Positions 16,922 through 24,471 of a stretch of 64,000 nt of DNA are shown in pieces; position 1 is the first letter of the stretch; every line of letters starts with the position of its first letter. The DNA is taken from NCBI GenBank assembly GCA_903939735.1, contig CAJAIA010000022.1, forward strand, positions 62,001-126,000, read 5' to 3'. The notes under the pieces were generated by a model. It searched no databases, had not been told where the DNA came from, and worked only from the letters and a program-made list of their open reading frames with translations. The stretch is from an uncultured Ignavibacteria bacterium. GTDB lineage: Bacteria > Bacteroidota > Ignavibacteria > Kapaibacteriales > Kapaibacteriaceae. Position numbers and translations under genes: made by a program.

Positions 16922-19177
16922 GTGTCCCTAAACCGAGTCACTCAACGCAGAGCAGCGACGGACGATACCCCCTACATCTTTGGCAGCGATGTCGAGGCTG
17001 ATCTCGCGTTTCTGATAGCCGAGGGGAAGAAGCATCTCCAACGATTCAACGTCGACCTCGTTTCGCGGGCATTTCGTTTCTGTGTTCAGGCCCATAAACT
17101 CGATGTACGCGTAAGCGGTGAACCCTACTATACGCATCCTGCGAACGTTGCGCTGATCGTCATACGCGAAATTCCACTTGATGACGTAAGCGTCGTTGCG
17201 GCACTGCTTCATGACGTTGTCGAGGATACGACGTTCTCTCTCAAGGATCTGCGTGCGGAATTCGGTGCAGAGGTCGCAGACATTGTCGATGGTGCAACTA
17301 AGATCTCAGACGTCTTTAAGAGTCGCGAGATCACACAGGCAGAAACGTATCGCAAGCTTCTTCTATCGCTCGTCAACGACGTCCGCGTCATCTTGGTCAA
17401 GTTCGCTGACCGCCTGCACAACATGCGAACCATTGATTCGCTCTCACGCGAACGCCAGGAACGCATGGCACGGGAGACCATGGAGATCTATGCCCCATTT
17501 GCCCACAGGTTCGGACTCGGCAACATCAAGTGGGAACTTGAAGATCTCTCGTTTAAAGTGCTTCATCGGGATGCGTACGACGACATCAAACGCCAACTCA
17601 ATACGACACGGGAAGAACGCGAGCAGTTCATCGAACGGTTTAGTAAGCCAATAGCGGAGAAGCTCGCCGAGCATAACGTGGTCTATGAGATCAATGGTCG
17701 TCCAAAACATCTCTACTCGATCTACAAGAAGATGATCTCGCAAGGCAAGGCGATCGATGAGTTATTCGATCTCTTTGCGGTACGCATCATCCTCGACACC
17801 GAAGAGAACAACGATTGTTTCCTTGCCTACGGCATCGTCAGTGAGATCTATCGTCCAGTACCTGAGCGGTTCAAGAACTACATCAGCGTTCCCAAGAAAA
17901 ACGGATACCAGTCACTCCACACCACGGTGATCAGCAACGACGGCAAGCGCGTGGAAATTCAGATTCGCACGCGGGCGATGCACGACTTTGCTGAGCGCGG
18001 GGTTGCAGCTCATTTCCGCTACAAGGCATCAACGGGCGGCACGGCCTCCTGGGTTGATTCGACCGACTTGGAGGAATGGGCTAACTGGGTGCGTGATGTG
18101 TTCGAGAACGCAGGTGAAGAGGCTGCTCAAGAGCTACTCGAGAGCTTTAAGCTCAATCTCTATCAAGATGAGATCTATGTGTTCACCCCGAAGGGTGATC
18201 TGCGAATTCTTCCCAAGGGTGCTACGCCAATCGACTTTGCGTTCGACATTCACTCGCAGGTCGGGGCACGGTGTATCGGTGCAAAGGTCAACGGGAAGAT
18301 TGTTCCGCTCGACCACACGCTCAACACCGGCGATCAGATCGTTATCCTCACCTCAAAGAACCAGACGCCCCATCGAGACTGGGAACGCATTGCTGTAACG
18401 CACAAAGCAAAGGCCGATATCCGGCGCATTCTCAACGATGAACGTCGCGTCCTTATCCAAGAAGGTCGCGAGGCGTGGGAGAAGCGTGCCAAGAAGCTCG
18501 ATCTGCATTTGAATGATGATACGCTCGAGAAGCTAGTGATTGGGCTGAAGTATGACAGCCGAACAGACTTCTTTGCAGCACTTGGGACGGGCGTACTCAG
18601 TCCGGAAGCCGCGGGAGATTTGATCCTCGAAGCGCTTCATCCAGCCACTCCTGCAGACCAACAACAGCATCAGGCGCGCACCGGTGCATCCTTTAGCGAC
18701 TCGGTCCGTGATCGATCAAAGGGCATCCACATCGTCGGCGACACCAGTCCGGGCTCGAGGGTCATGTTCTCCTATGCTCGCTGTTGCAACCCTGTCCCTG
18801 GCGATGCGATCGTTGGCATCGTCACCATTGGCAGTGGCATCAAGGTGCACCGTGCTGGTTGTCGTAATGTGACCGATTTGCAAGAGAAGTTGCAGCCCCG
18901 ATTAGTGGAACTGGCGTGGCCATCATCGCAGGACGGACAGTTTCTCGCGGCGGTTAAGATCACAGGCGATGATCGTCCAGGCATGCTGAATGACATCACA
19001 AGCGCTGTCATTGGGGTGCAGAAAACAAACATCCGTGGTGTCAACATTGACGCGTATGATGCCAACTTCGAGGGCATCCTCACCGTGTACGTCGCCGATA
19101 CTGACCATCTCCAGAAGATTTTTGATAAGCTCAAGAAGATCAAGGGTGTACGAACTGTTGATCGGTTTGAGGGCTGA
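16922..19177 (+). CDS. bifunctional (p)ppGpp synthetase/hydrolase (Rel/SpoT type)
   Basis: A long RSH enzyme of 751 residues controlling the stringent-response alarmone. It begins with GTG at 16922. In order there are the HD hydrolase domain with HDVVEDT and intact metal motifs (YYTHPANVALIV, DRLHNMRTI), the synthetase domain (GRPKHLYSIYKKM, FAVRIILDTEENNDC, PKKNGYQSLHTTVI), a TGS domain (IYVFTPKGDLRILPKGATPIDFAFDIHSQVG), a zinc-finger-like region (YARCCNPVPGD...GIKVHRAGCRN) and a C-terminal ACT domain (ITGDDRPGMLNDITSAV). Both catalytic halves look intact, so it is probably bifunctional. It follows the redoxin-propeller gene by five bases and precedes the nuoJ promoter. Confidence 0.95.
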   Translation: MSLNRVTQRRAATDDTPYIFGSDVEADLAFLIAEGKKHLQRFNVDLVSRAFRFCVQAHKLDVRVSGEPYYTHPANVALIVIREIPLDDVSVVAALLHDVVEDTTFSLKDLRAEFGAEVADIVDGATKISDVFKSREITQAETYRKLLLSLVNDVRVILVKFADRLHNMRTIDSLSRERQERMARETMEIYAPFAHRFGLGNIKWELEDLSFKVLHRDAYDDIKRQLNTTREEREQFIERFSKPIAEKLAEHNVVYEINGRPKHLYSIYKKMISQGKAIDELFDLFAVRIILDTEENNDCFLAYGIVSEIYRPVPERFKNYISVPKKNGYQSLHTTVISNDGKRVEIQIRTRAMHDFAERGVAAHFRYKASTGGTASWVDSTDLEEWANWVRDVFENAGEEAAQELLESFKLNLYQDEIYVFTPKGDLRILPKGATPIDFAFDIHSQVGARCIGAKVNGKIVPLDHTLNTGDQIVILTSKNQTPHRDWERIAVTHKAKADIRRILNDERRVLIQEGREAWEKRAKKLDLHLNDDTLEKLVIGLKYDSRTDFFAALGTGVLSPEAAGDLILEALHPATPADQQQHQARTGASFSDSVRDRSKGIHIVGDTSPGSRVMFSYARCCNPVPGDAIVGIVTIGSGIKVHRAGCRNVTDLQEKLQPRLVELAWPSSQDGQFLAAVKITGDDRPGMLNDITSAVIGVQKTNIRGVNIDAYDANFEGILTVYVADTDHLQKIFDKLKKIKGVRTVDRFEG

Positions 19178-19203
19178 CCCCCTCGCTACGCCCTTCCAAT
19201 TCG

Positions 19204-19211
19204 TATATTTG
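19204..19211 (+). promoter_or_regulatory. -7 promoter element (TATATTTG) for nuoJK
   Basis: An exact TAnnTTTG match between the rel stop codon and nuoJ. It leaves a leader of roughly 35-40 bases before the GTG at 19251. Confidence 0.58.
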
Positions 19212-19250
19212 GCAGCATTCATTTCACTCCCACTTCACGGATCACCTGCA

Positions 19251-19766
19251 GTGAGTTTACAGTCGCTTCTGTTTGCCGTGTTTGCAATCGGGGCCATTGC
19301 TTCGGCAATTGCAACGATTACACGCAAGAACCCAGTGGCCTCTGCCATGACACTCGTGGCGCACTTTTTCATGCTTACGGGTCTGTACCTGACGCTTGAT
19401 GCGCAATTTGTTGCCGCTGTTCAGGTCCTGGTATACGCCGGAGCAATCATGGTGTTGGTGGTCTTCGTGATCATGTTGTTGAACGTTGGACGCGAATCGC
19501 AGGCTACTGGCGGGCGGCCCATACGCACAACGCTTGGCACCCTGTTGGCCGTCCTCCTCGTTGGCATGATCAGCGTTACACTTGCTGCACGCCCAACGGG
19601 TCTGAACCAGCTTGCAGCCAACGCAACAACGATTGGAACAACCGAAGCTATCGGCCAATCACTCTTCACGACATACCTCTTCCCCTTCGAGGCTGTGTCG
19701 CTCCTGCTGCTTGCCGCATTGATCGGAGCAGTGATTCTTGCTAAGCGCCACGTTCAGGAAGGATAA
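19251..19766 (+). CDS. nuoJ: NADH-quinone oxidoreductase subunit J
   Basis: Membrane subunit of complex I, 171 residues with about five hydrophobic segments. I chose the GTG at 19251 because the open frame upstream overlaps the rel gene and runs through the promoter, whereas this start gives the family-like N-terminus SLQSLLFAVFAIGAIASAIATI. The diagnostic segment AAVQVLVYAGAIMVLVVFVIMLLN matches NuoJ, and the end is LLAALIGAVILAKRHVQEG. It is six bases before nuoK, the universal JK pair, but nuoL/M/N do not follow as they would in a standard operon. It has its own promoter rather than reading through from nuoGHI, which lies 16 kb away on the other strand. Confidence 0.92.
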   Translation: MSLQSLLFAVFAIGAIASAIATITRKNPVASAMTLVAHFFMLTGLYLTLDAQFVAAVQVLVYAGAIMVLVVFVIMLLNVGRESQATGGRPIRTTLGTLLAVLLVGMISVTLAARPTGLNQLAANATTIGTTEAIGQSLFTTYLFPFEAVSLLLLAALIGAVILAKRHVQEG

Positions 19767-19772
19767 GCAACC

Positions 19773-20087
19773 ATGCTCCCAACATCGATTCCTCTCGACT
19801 ACTACCTCATCCTCTCGGCGCTCCTCTTCGTAACGGGTGTCATTGGTGTTGTCACACGTCGTAACGCGATTGTCATCTTCATGTCGCTCGAGCTCATGCT
19901 GAACGCCGTGAACCTTTCGCTTGTTGCGTTCTCGTCGTTCCTCGGTGATACCGCGGGCCAGATGTTTGTGTTTTTCATTATGGCAGTTGCAGCGGCAGAA
20001 GCTGCCGTTGGTCTGGCCATCGTGCTCTCGCTCTTCCGTAACAAACAAACTGTCTACGTTGACGAAGTCAACATCATGAAGTGGTGA
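19773..20087 (+). CDS. nuoK: NADH-quinone oxidoreductase subunit K
   Basis: Small antiporter-like membrane subunit of complex I, 104 residues with three transmembrane helices, normal length. It keeps the membrane-buried acidic residues used in proton pumping, in [19 protein letters not shown] (first Glu) and [23 protein letters not shown] (second Glu). It follows nuoJ by six bases and precedes a thioredoxin-like lipoprotein gene by four, so all three are likely one transcript ending at the hairpin at 20620. Confidence 0.97.
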   Translation: MLPTSIPLDYYLILSALLFVTGVIGVVTRRNAIVIFMSLELMLNAVNLSLVAFSSFLGDTAGQMFVFFIMAVAAAEAAVGLAIVLSLFRNKQTVYVDEVNIMKW

Positions 20088-20091
20088 TCCT

Positions 20092-20589
20092 ATGAAGCTC
20101 TTCCTTGCCCTCGCTTCGGTACTTGTGCTGGCAACAGCCTGCACGACCACAGAGCCTACTGATCCGGTGGCCGAGCAACTGACCATGCAACAGCTAACGA
20201 TGTCACCAGGATATTCGTGGTTCATGGCAGAAATGGATTCGTATCTGCCGAAGCAAACGGTACTTGATGATATCTCAACGAGCATGACGCAGAACACGAA
20301 TCGTCGCGTCTGCATCTTCGTCAAGCCATCATGTTCGTGCCGTGGTACGCAGCGACTCTTCCCGCAAATCGTCAAAGCGCTTGTAGCGGCGAAGGTTGAC
20401 ATGAACCGTGTTGAAATCTGGTCGATGCGCGGAACAACCGATAAGCACCCATACCAGTCAATCATCACGATCGGCGAACTTCCTGCCATCTATGTTATCG
20501 AGAATAACGCTGTGCGATCGATGGTGAGTGACAAGCAGTATGCCGACTCGAATGCTGCGGAACTCATTGCCAACGCTGTTCGCAACTAA
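20092..20589 (+). CDS. thioredoxin-fold lipoprotein with a CSC motif
   Basis: A 165-residue exported lipoprotein: MKLFLALASVLVLATAC with Cys17 as lipidation site. The mature domain looks thioredoxin-like: a strand CIFVKPSCSCRGTQRLFPQIVKAL with Cys81-Ser82-Cys83 at the start of a helix, and GELPAIYVIEN with a Pro in the cis-Pro position. The redox motif is CxC, not the standard CxxC; a further Cys (74) lies upstream. It is four bases behind nuoK, an unusual partner, and ends before a terminator. A role in envelope thiol chemistry or metal handling is possible; no family name can be assigned with confidence. Confidence 0.72.
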   Translation: MKLFLALASVLVLATACTTTEPTDPVAEQLTMQQLTMSPGYSWFMAEMDSYLPKQTVLDDISTSMTQNTNRRVCIFVKPSCSCRGTQRLFPQIVKALVAAKVDMNRVEIWSMRGTTDKHPYQSIITIGELPAIYVIENNAVRSMVSDKQYADSNAAELIANAVRN

Positions 20590-20619
20590 GCATACGTCTG
20601 CAACGGAATCGAAAACACC

Positions 20620-20656
20620 AAGCCCCGTAATCTGCAGAGGTTGCGGGGCTTCTTCG
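20620..20656 (+). terminator. hairpin terminator of the nuoJK-lipoprotein transcript
   Basis: AAGCCCCG and CGGGGCTT form the stem, with partial pairing inside the loop, followed by the T-rich TCTTCGTTT on the plus strand. Confidence 0.75.
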
Positions 20657-20678
20657 TTTCACACCAACATTTTTTGAA

Positions 20679-20686
20679 TATCTTTG
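20679..20686 (+). promoter_or_regulatory. tRNA-Leu -7 promoter element (TATCTTTG)
   Basis: An exact TAnnTTTG match ending ten bases before the tRNA. The following TGGCCC resembles the TGACCC after the tRNA-Pro -7 box. Confidence 0.62.
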
Positions 20687-20696
20687 TGGCCCGTGA

Positions 20697-20780
20697 GCAA
20701 GCGTGGCGGAACTGGCAGACGCACTGGACTCAAAATCCAGCGGGCTCAAACCCGTGCGGGTTCGACTCCCGCCGCTTGTA
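20697..20780 (+). tRNA. tRNA-Leu (anticodon CAA)
   Basis: A class II tRNA of 84 bases. GCAAGCG pairs with CGCTTGT (one G-T pair), the anticodon arm CTGGA-CTCAAAA-TCCAG gives CAA, the long variable arm is CGGGCTCAAACCCGT, and the T arm is GCGGGTTCGACTCCCGC. No CCA is encoded. Confidence 0.96.
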
Positions 20781-20791
20781 CACACTCATGA

Positions 20792-20826
20792 AAAAAGCCC
20801 CTGATACAGTGTATCAGGGGCTTTTT
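20792..20826. terminator. bidirectional terminator between tRNA-Leu and tRNA-Val
   Basis: A perfect inverted repeat (AAAAAGCCCCTGATAC, 3-base loop) has an A tract on one side and a T tract on the other, so it can stop both the plus-strand tRNA-Leu and the minus-strand tRNA-Val transcripts. Confidence 0.9.
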
Positions 20827-20838
20827 CGTTTAACCGGG

Positions 20839-20913
20839 TGGGCAGTGAGGGATTTGAACCCCCGACCCTCTGCTTGTAAGGCAGATGCTCTGAACCAACT
20901 GAGCTAACTGCCC
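20839..20913 (-). tRNA. tRNA-Val (anticodon TAC)
   Basis: Minus-strand GGGCAGT pairs with ACTGCCC, the D arm is GCTCAGTTGGT, the anticodon arm TCTGC-CTTACAA-GCAGA gives TAC, and the T arm is GGGGGTTCAAATCCCTC. The discriminator is A and no CCA is encoded. Confidence 0.96.
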
Positions 20914-20933
20914 GGATGCTGATCGACAGCGTA

Positions 20934-20941
20934 CAAACATA
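20934..20941 (-). promoter_or_regulatory. tRNA-Val -7 promoter element (TATGTTTG)
   Basis: An exact TAnnTTTG match on the minus strand, about 20 bases before the tRNA. Together with the adjacent upstream bases it is identical over 17 bases to the nuoG promoter at 3331-3347. Confidence 0.58.
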
Positions 20942-20968
20942 CGAGAATTCTTGAAATCTCGAACACCT

Positions 20969-21208
20969 TCATGCTACGGCCTCGACTCGACGCACACTCT
21001 GGACTTTCAGACGAATCGCACGTTCGATGCCAGCACGAAGTGTCATCGCCGACATTGAGCAGGTTTTACACGCACCGAGGAAGCGCACTTCAAGTACGCC
21101 CGTAGACTCTTCAAAGCGAACAATCTCTACGTCACCGTTGTCTACGGCAAGGTAGGGGCGCACATCGACGAGTGCTTGTTCGATTTCGTGCCGAAGTTCG
21201 TCGGTCAT
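20969..21208 (-). CDS. NifU-like C-terminal domain Fe-S scaffold/carrier
   Basis: A 79-residue stand-alone Nfu domain. These proteins receive or deliver [4Fe-4S] clusters to apoproteins. The pattern LRHEIEQALVDVRPYLAVDNGDVEIVRF and the ligand motif GACKTCSMSAMTLRAGIE (CxxC, Cys near residues 47 and 50) are typical. The start overlaps the stop of the Mrp gene by four bases (ATGA-type overlap), so the two are translated together. This supports a joint job in Fe-S cluster supply, fitting the many Fe-S proteins encoded nearby (complex I, the membrane Fe-S oxidoreductase). Confidence 0.92.
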   Translation of the reverse strand: MTDELRHEIEQALVDVRPYLAVDNGDVEIVRFEESTGVLEVRFLGACKTCSMSAMTLRAGIERAIRLKVQSVRRVEAVA

Positions 21209-22284
21209 AGCGAGATGTCTGGTGTGACCGACGCACTGTTGTTGTGAATCCGGACCTGACGTACAACATGTTCTGCTAGCGAACGGAACGCATCACCCAA
21301 GGATCCCGACTCAGGATCGAGGACAAACGGGAAGCCCTCATCTGCACCCTTACGCACACGAACATCAATCGGGAGCTCTCCGAGAAACGGCACGTCGAAC
21401 TCTTGTGCAACCGACCGTCCGCCCCCTTCACCGAAGATGTGATATCGCTTCTCCGGCATATCCGGCGGAACGAAGTAGCTCATGTTTTCGATCACACCAA
21501 GGCAGTCGACATTCACCTTGTTGAACATTTGGATTGAGCGACGTACGTCGGCCAGTGCGATCTCTTGTGGTGTGGTCACAACGATAGCTCCCGTGAGAGG
21601 AATGCGCTGTGTAAGCGTTAGCTGAATGTCCCCCGTTCCCGGCGGTAAGTCGAAAATGAGGAAGTCCAAGTCGCCCCATACAATTTGCTCGACCAGCATC
21701 GTGAAGTAACCAGCGAGCATCGGACCCCGCAGGATCGCAGCCTGATCGCGCTGCATCACAAAACCAATGGATGCGACCTTAACACCGTATGCTTCGTTCG
21801 GATAGCCAGTGACCTTCCCATCGGCCGATTTCTCGGCTCGCATGGATTGGTCAGACAACCCGTACATCGTCGGTTGGGATGGACCGTAGATGTCGGCATC
21901 GAGCAAACCAACGGATGCTCCTCGCTGGGCAAGTGCCGCTGCAAGGTTTGCCGCTACCGTCGACTTACCCACGCCTCCCTTTCCTGACGAGACCGCAATC
22001 AGATTCTTGACGCCGGCCAAGGCTGGTGTCCGTTGCAGCTGCATCCCCCGCTCGCGCACAAGCACGTCGACCGAAGCGTTTGGGAAGTGTGCCGCTATCG
22101 TTGCCTTGCAGTCGTGGTCGAGGCGCCGGGCAATCCAGTGAAGGGGCTGAACAGCCTCAAGGAAGACCCGAACTCGGTCGCCAGCGACCTCCACTCCGTG
22201 GATAGCGCCGAGGGCCCCAAGAGTAATGTTGAGGTCCGGATCGATGATCGGCTCGAGAAGCTGCTGAATCTGCTCTGAAGTCAT
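21205..22284 (-). CDS. Mrp/ApbC-type P-loop ATPase, Fe-S cluster carrier
   Basis: A 359-residue cytoplasmic protein of the Mrp/NBP35 family. An N-terminal MIP18-like (DUF59) domain spans about 1-80 (QLLEPIIDPDLNITLGALG). The P-loop domain has the deviant Walker A SGKGGVGKST (101-109), the DADIYGPSQPTMYGL switch and LDFLIFDLPPGTGDIQLT. The usual CxxC that binds the bridging cluster in E. coli Mrp is missing: the position reads ENMSYFVPPDMPEKRYHIFG, as I recall for Bacteroidota homologues. I choose the ATG at 22284; earlier ATGs add no recognisable sequence and would lie nearer the -7 element at 22321. Co-translated with the Nfu-like protein. Confidence 0.93.
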   Translation of the reverse strand: MTSEQIQQLLEPIIDPDLNITLGALGAIHGVEVAGDRVRVFLEAVQPLHWIARRLDHDCKATIAAHFPNASVDVLVRERGMQLQRTPALAGVKNLIAVSSGKGGVGKSTVAANLAAALAQRGASVGLLDADIYGPSQPTMYGLSDQSMRAEKSADGKVTGYPNEAYGVKVASIGFVMQRDQAAILRGPMLAGYFTMLVEQIVWGDLDFLIFDLPPGTGDIQLTLTQRIPLTGAIVVTTPQEIALADVRRSIQMFNKVNVDCLGVIENMSYFVPPDMPEKRYHIFGEGGGRSVAQEFDVPFLGELPIDVRVRKGADEGFPFVLDPESGSLGDAFRSLAEHVVRQVRIHNNSASVTPDISL

Positions 22285-22320
22285 GGTAGGTAACATTCCT
22301 GATGGTGACAACTCAAACCA

Positions 22321-22328
22321 CAAAAATA
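22321..22328 (-). promoter_or_regulatory. -7 promoter element (TATTTTTG) of the mrp-nfu pair
   Basis: An exact TAnnTTTG match on the minus strand, 36 bases upstream of the Mrp ATG. It is back to back with the plus-strand element at 22341. Confidence 0.58.
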
Positions 22329-22340
22329 CCCCTAACTGCG

Positions 22341-22348
22341 TATCTTTA
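22341..22348 (+). promoter_or_regulatory. probable -7 element (TATCTTTA) of the secreted propeller gene
   Basis: One mismatch from TAnnTTTG, 30 bases before the ATG at 22379. Confidence 0.42.
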
Positions 22349-22378
22349 AGCTTTCACGTTTCATTCTTGGAGTACACA

Positions 22379-24388
22379 ATGAAGCATGCTCTCCTCGTTG
22401 CGACGTTTGCTGCCTCGGCAGTAATCAGTGTCGCGCAGAAGCCTGCCACGACTTCGGTCAATCCAGCTGGTAGCGTCCCAATGACGCTGACTCCGGCAGA
22501 CATCATGCCACAAGGGTCTGTAAAGGCCGAAGAAGCGACGCAAGGCGTCATCTTCAAGCGCATTTTCACAACAGACGTCCGTTCACAGTTCCATTACTGG
22601 CCATTCGGAACGATCTCGAACGACATCTTTAAGTACGATGCGAAGTCGGGTACGCTCAACCTCGCACGTAACAAGGCTACGTTTAACCTCCAGAACCAGA
22701 TTGCTGGTGTCGAGCTCGGCGTCGTTCGCTCGGCTGATAATGGAGCATCTTGGAACTTCGATGTCGTAGTTAACTCAACGGACATCTTCTTCGGTATGCC
22801 TGTTCTTGGCTGGGTTAATCCAGACGATCTCTCGGATCCAGCTCAGTATCCAGTGATGATCTACGGTATCCGCTACCCGATGCCGAACCTGAATTACGGC
22901 GGTACAAGCATGTGGAACCGTACGTCGGCCGGTGCCTATGAACTCCCGCTGAACGATCAGACAGCTCCAGGCGCTGGTTATGAGTTCCAATTCGGCGATG
23001 TTCATGGCGATAACACAAGCGGCGCTGTGCACCTTGCTGGTACGCTCAATCCAGATGATGGTGTCCAGTACGGCGCCTATGGATACTTCAACTTCAACCT
23101 TGTTGTTGAAGACTTCGGCCAAGTCCCAACCATCCCAGCTGCATGGGGCCTCGACAAGTGGCGTCCAAGCACGGTCGTGAACTCATCGTTCAACGCACCT
23201 ATGGCACTTGGTGGTGACAAGGACGGTACACTTTACGCAGTCTTCAACAACTTCCCTGCTGAAGCACAAGATCTTCGTTCGGTTGAAGTATCGATGTCAA
23301 CAGATCAAGGCAAGACATGGTCGAACCCAGTCGCAATGCCAACGAACCTGCTTGATCAGTACGCTCAGGCAACTGGTGGCGACATCGCATTCCAGCCAAG
23401 CGTCACTGACTTCAACACACCATACGATGGTGGTTCGCTGATCGTGACAGGATCAGAGCAGTTTTCCTACTTCCTCCGCCTTGCAACTGGTCAGAAGAAC
23501 GTTGCAGATCCGTCGCAAATCGACACAGTTCTCTCGTTCAACATCGCAGAAGCGAAGTACGATAAGGGAACATGGTCGCTCACAAAGGTTGCTGAGCTCA
23601 ATGCGTACGGTCACTACATGGTCAGCGTGCAGGACTCGATCTCGCAAGCAATCGGCGCAGCGGCAATCCAGCTCACTGGTAACGGTCGCGGTCATGAACT
23701 GCAATCTGCTGTTACGGCAGACGGCAAGAACATTGTTGTGAAGTGGGTAGATATCAACCCGAGCCGTGTTAAGGAATTCAGCGGTGTCCGCGTATTCGAT
23801 GGCCCAACGAATGGTCTTTACTCAGAAGTTGAACCACTCACACAGATCTTCGACACAGACATCTTCGTTACGTCACGCGCTACAAGCAGCAACAGCTGGG
23901 CAGCGGTCAAGAACGTCACGGACGATGACGACATGGCGTTCCGCACATACATGCCAGACGTGGTCAAGAGCGTCGATGATATTGCACTCCTCCGCATGCT
24001 CGGCACAGGTCTTGGCACAGTAACAAGCCTTCTTCCAAAGCCAGTTGCGCAGCTGATTTACAACAGCCAATCAAGCATCGACTTTGGCACAACGGCAGTG
24101 GTTGGTGTCGAAGAAGAGCAGAACTACGCATTCGCAATGAGCTCGATCTCGCCAAATCCAGTCTCTGGTTCGGCACAAGTCAGCTTCACACTCGATAACG
24201 CATCGACAGTAGCTATCGAAGTGTACAACATGCTTGGCGCAAATGTTGGAACAGTTGCTCCTCAGCAGCTTCCAGCCGGCGCGCACGGTATGAACGTAGA
24301 TGCGTCAACACTTCCAGCAGGCACATATAACGTGGCACTGGTTGTCAATGGCACACGCATGATGAAGCCGTTTGTCATCGTGCGCTAA
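22379..24388 (+). CDS. secreted BNR/sialidase-like repeat protein with T9SS sorting tail
   Basis: A 669-residue exported protein. The ATG at 22379 (GGAG nine bases upstream) gives the signal peptide MKHALLVATFAASAVISVAQ. The body contains at least two Asp-box-like motifs (SADNGASWNF, STDQGKTWSN), pointing to a BNR-type beta-propeller, but no sialidase catalytic set that I can recognise. The last ~75 residues are a T9SS type A tail (SSISPNPVSGSAQVSFTLDNAS...YNMLGANVGTV...LPAGTYNVALV...FVIVR). Codons such as GGT, GTT and ACA are favoured, hinting at high expression. It has its own promoter and terminator, so it is monocistronic. It heads a cluster of three such proteins. Confidence 0.82.
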   Translation: MKHALLVATFAASAVISVAQKPATTSVNPAGSVPMTLTPADIMPQGSVKAEEATQGVIFKRIFTTDVRSQFHYWPFGTISNDIFKYDAKSGTLNLARNKATFNLQNQIAGVELGVVRSADNGASWNFDVVVNSTDIFFGMPVLGWVNPDDLSDPAQYPVMIYGIRYPMPNLNYGGTSMWNRTSAGAYELPLNDQTAPGAGYEFQFGDVHGDNTSGAVHLAGTLNPDDGVQYGAYGYFNFNLVVEDFGQVPTIPAAWGLDKWRPSTVVNSSFNAPMALGGDKDGTLYAVFNNFPAEAQDLRSVEVSMSTDQGKTWSNPVAMPTNLLDQYAQATGGDIAFQPSVTDFNTPYDGGSLIVTGSEQFSYFLRLATGQKNVADPSQIDTVLSFNIAEAKYDKGTWSLTKVAELNAYGHYMVSVQDSISQAIGAAAIQLTGNGRGHELQSAVTADGKNIVVKWVDINPSRVKEFSGVRVFDGPTNGLYSEVEPLTQIFDTDIFVTSRATSSNSWAAVKNVTDDDDMAFRTYMPDVVKSVDDIALLRMLGTGLGTVTSLLPKPVAQLIYNSQSSIDFGTTAVVGVEEEQNYAFAMSSISPNPVSGSAQVSFTLDNASTVAIEVYNMLGANVGTVAPQQLPAGAHGMNVDASTLPAGTYNVALVVNGTRMMKPFVIVR

Positions 24389-24420
24389 GCACGCTTGACA
24401 GATCACGAAATCGTTATCTT

Positions 24421-24455
24421 GGGGCGGTGGACGAAATGTCCACCGCCCCTTCTTC
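24421..24455 (+). terminator. Rho-independent terminator after the first secreted propeller gene
   Basis: GGGGCGGTGGAC and GTCCACCGCCCC form a 12-bp stem with a 5-base loop, followed by TTCTTCGTTTT. Confidence 0.9.
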
Positions 24456-24471
24456 GTTTTACCCAGGGTTT

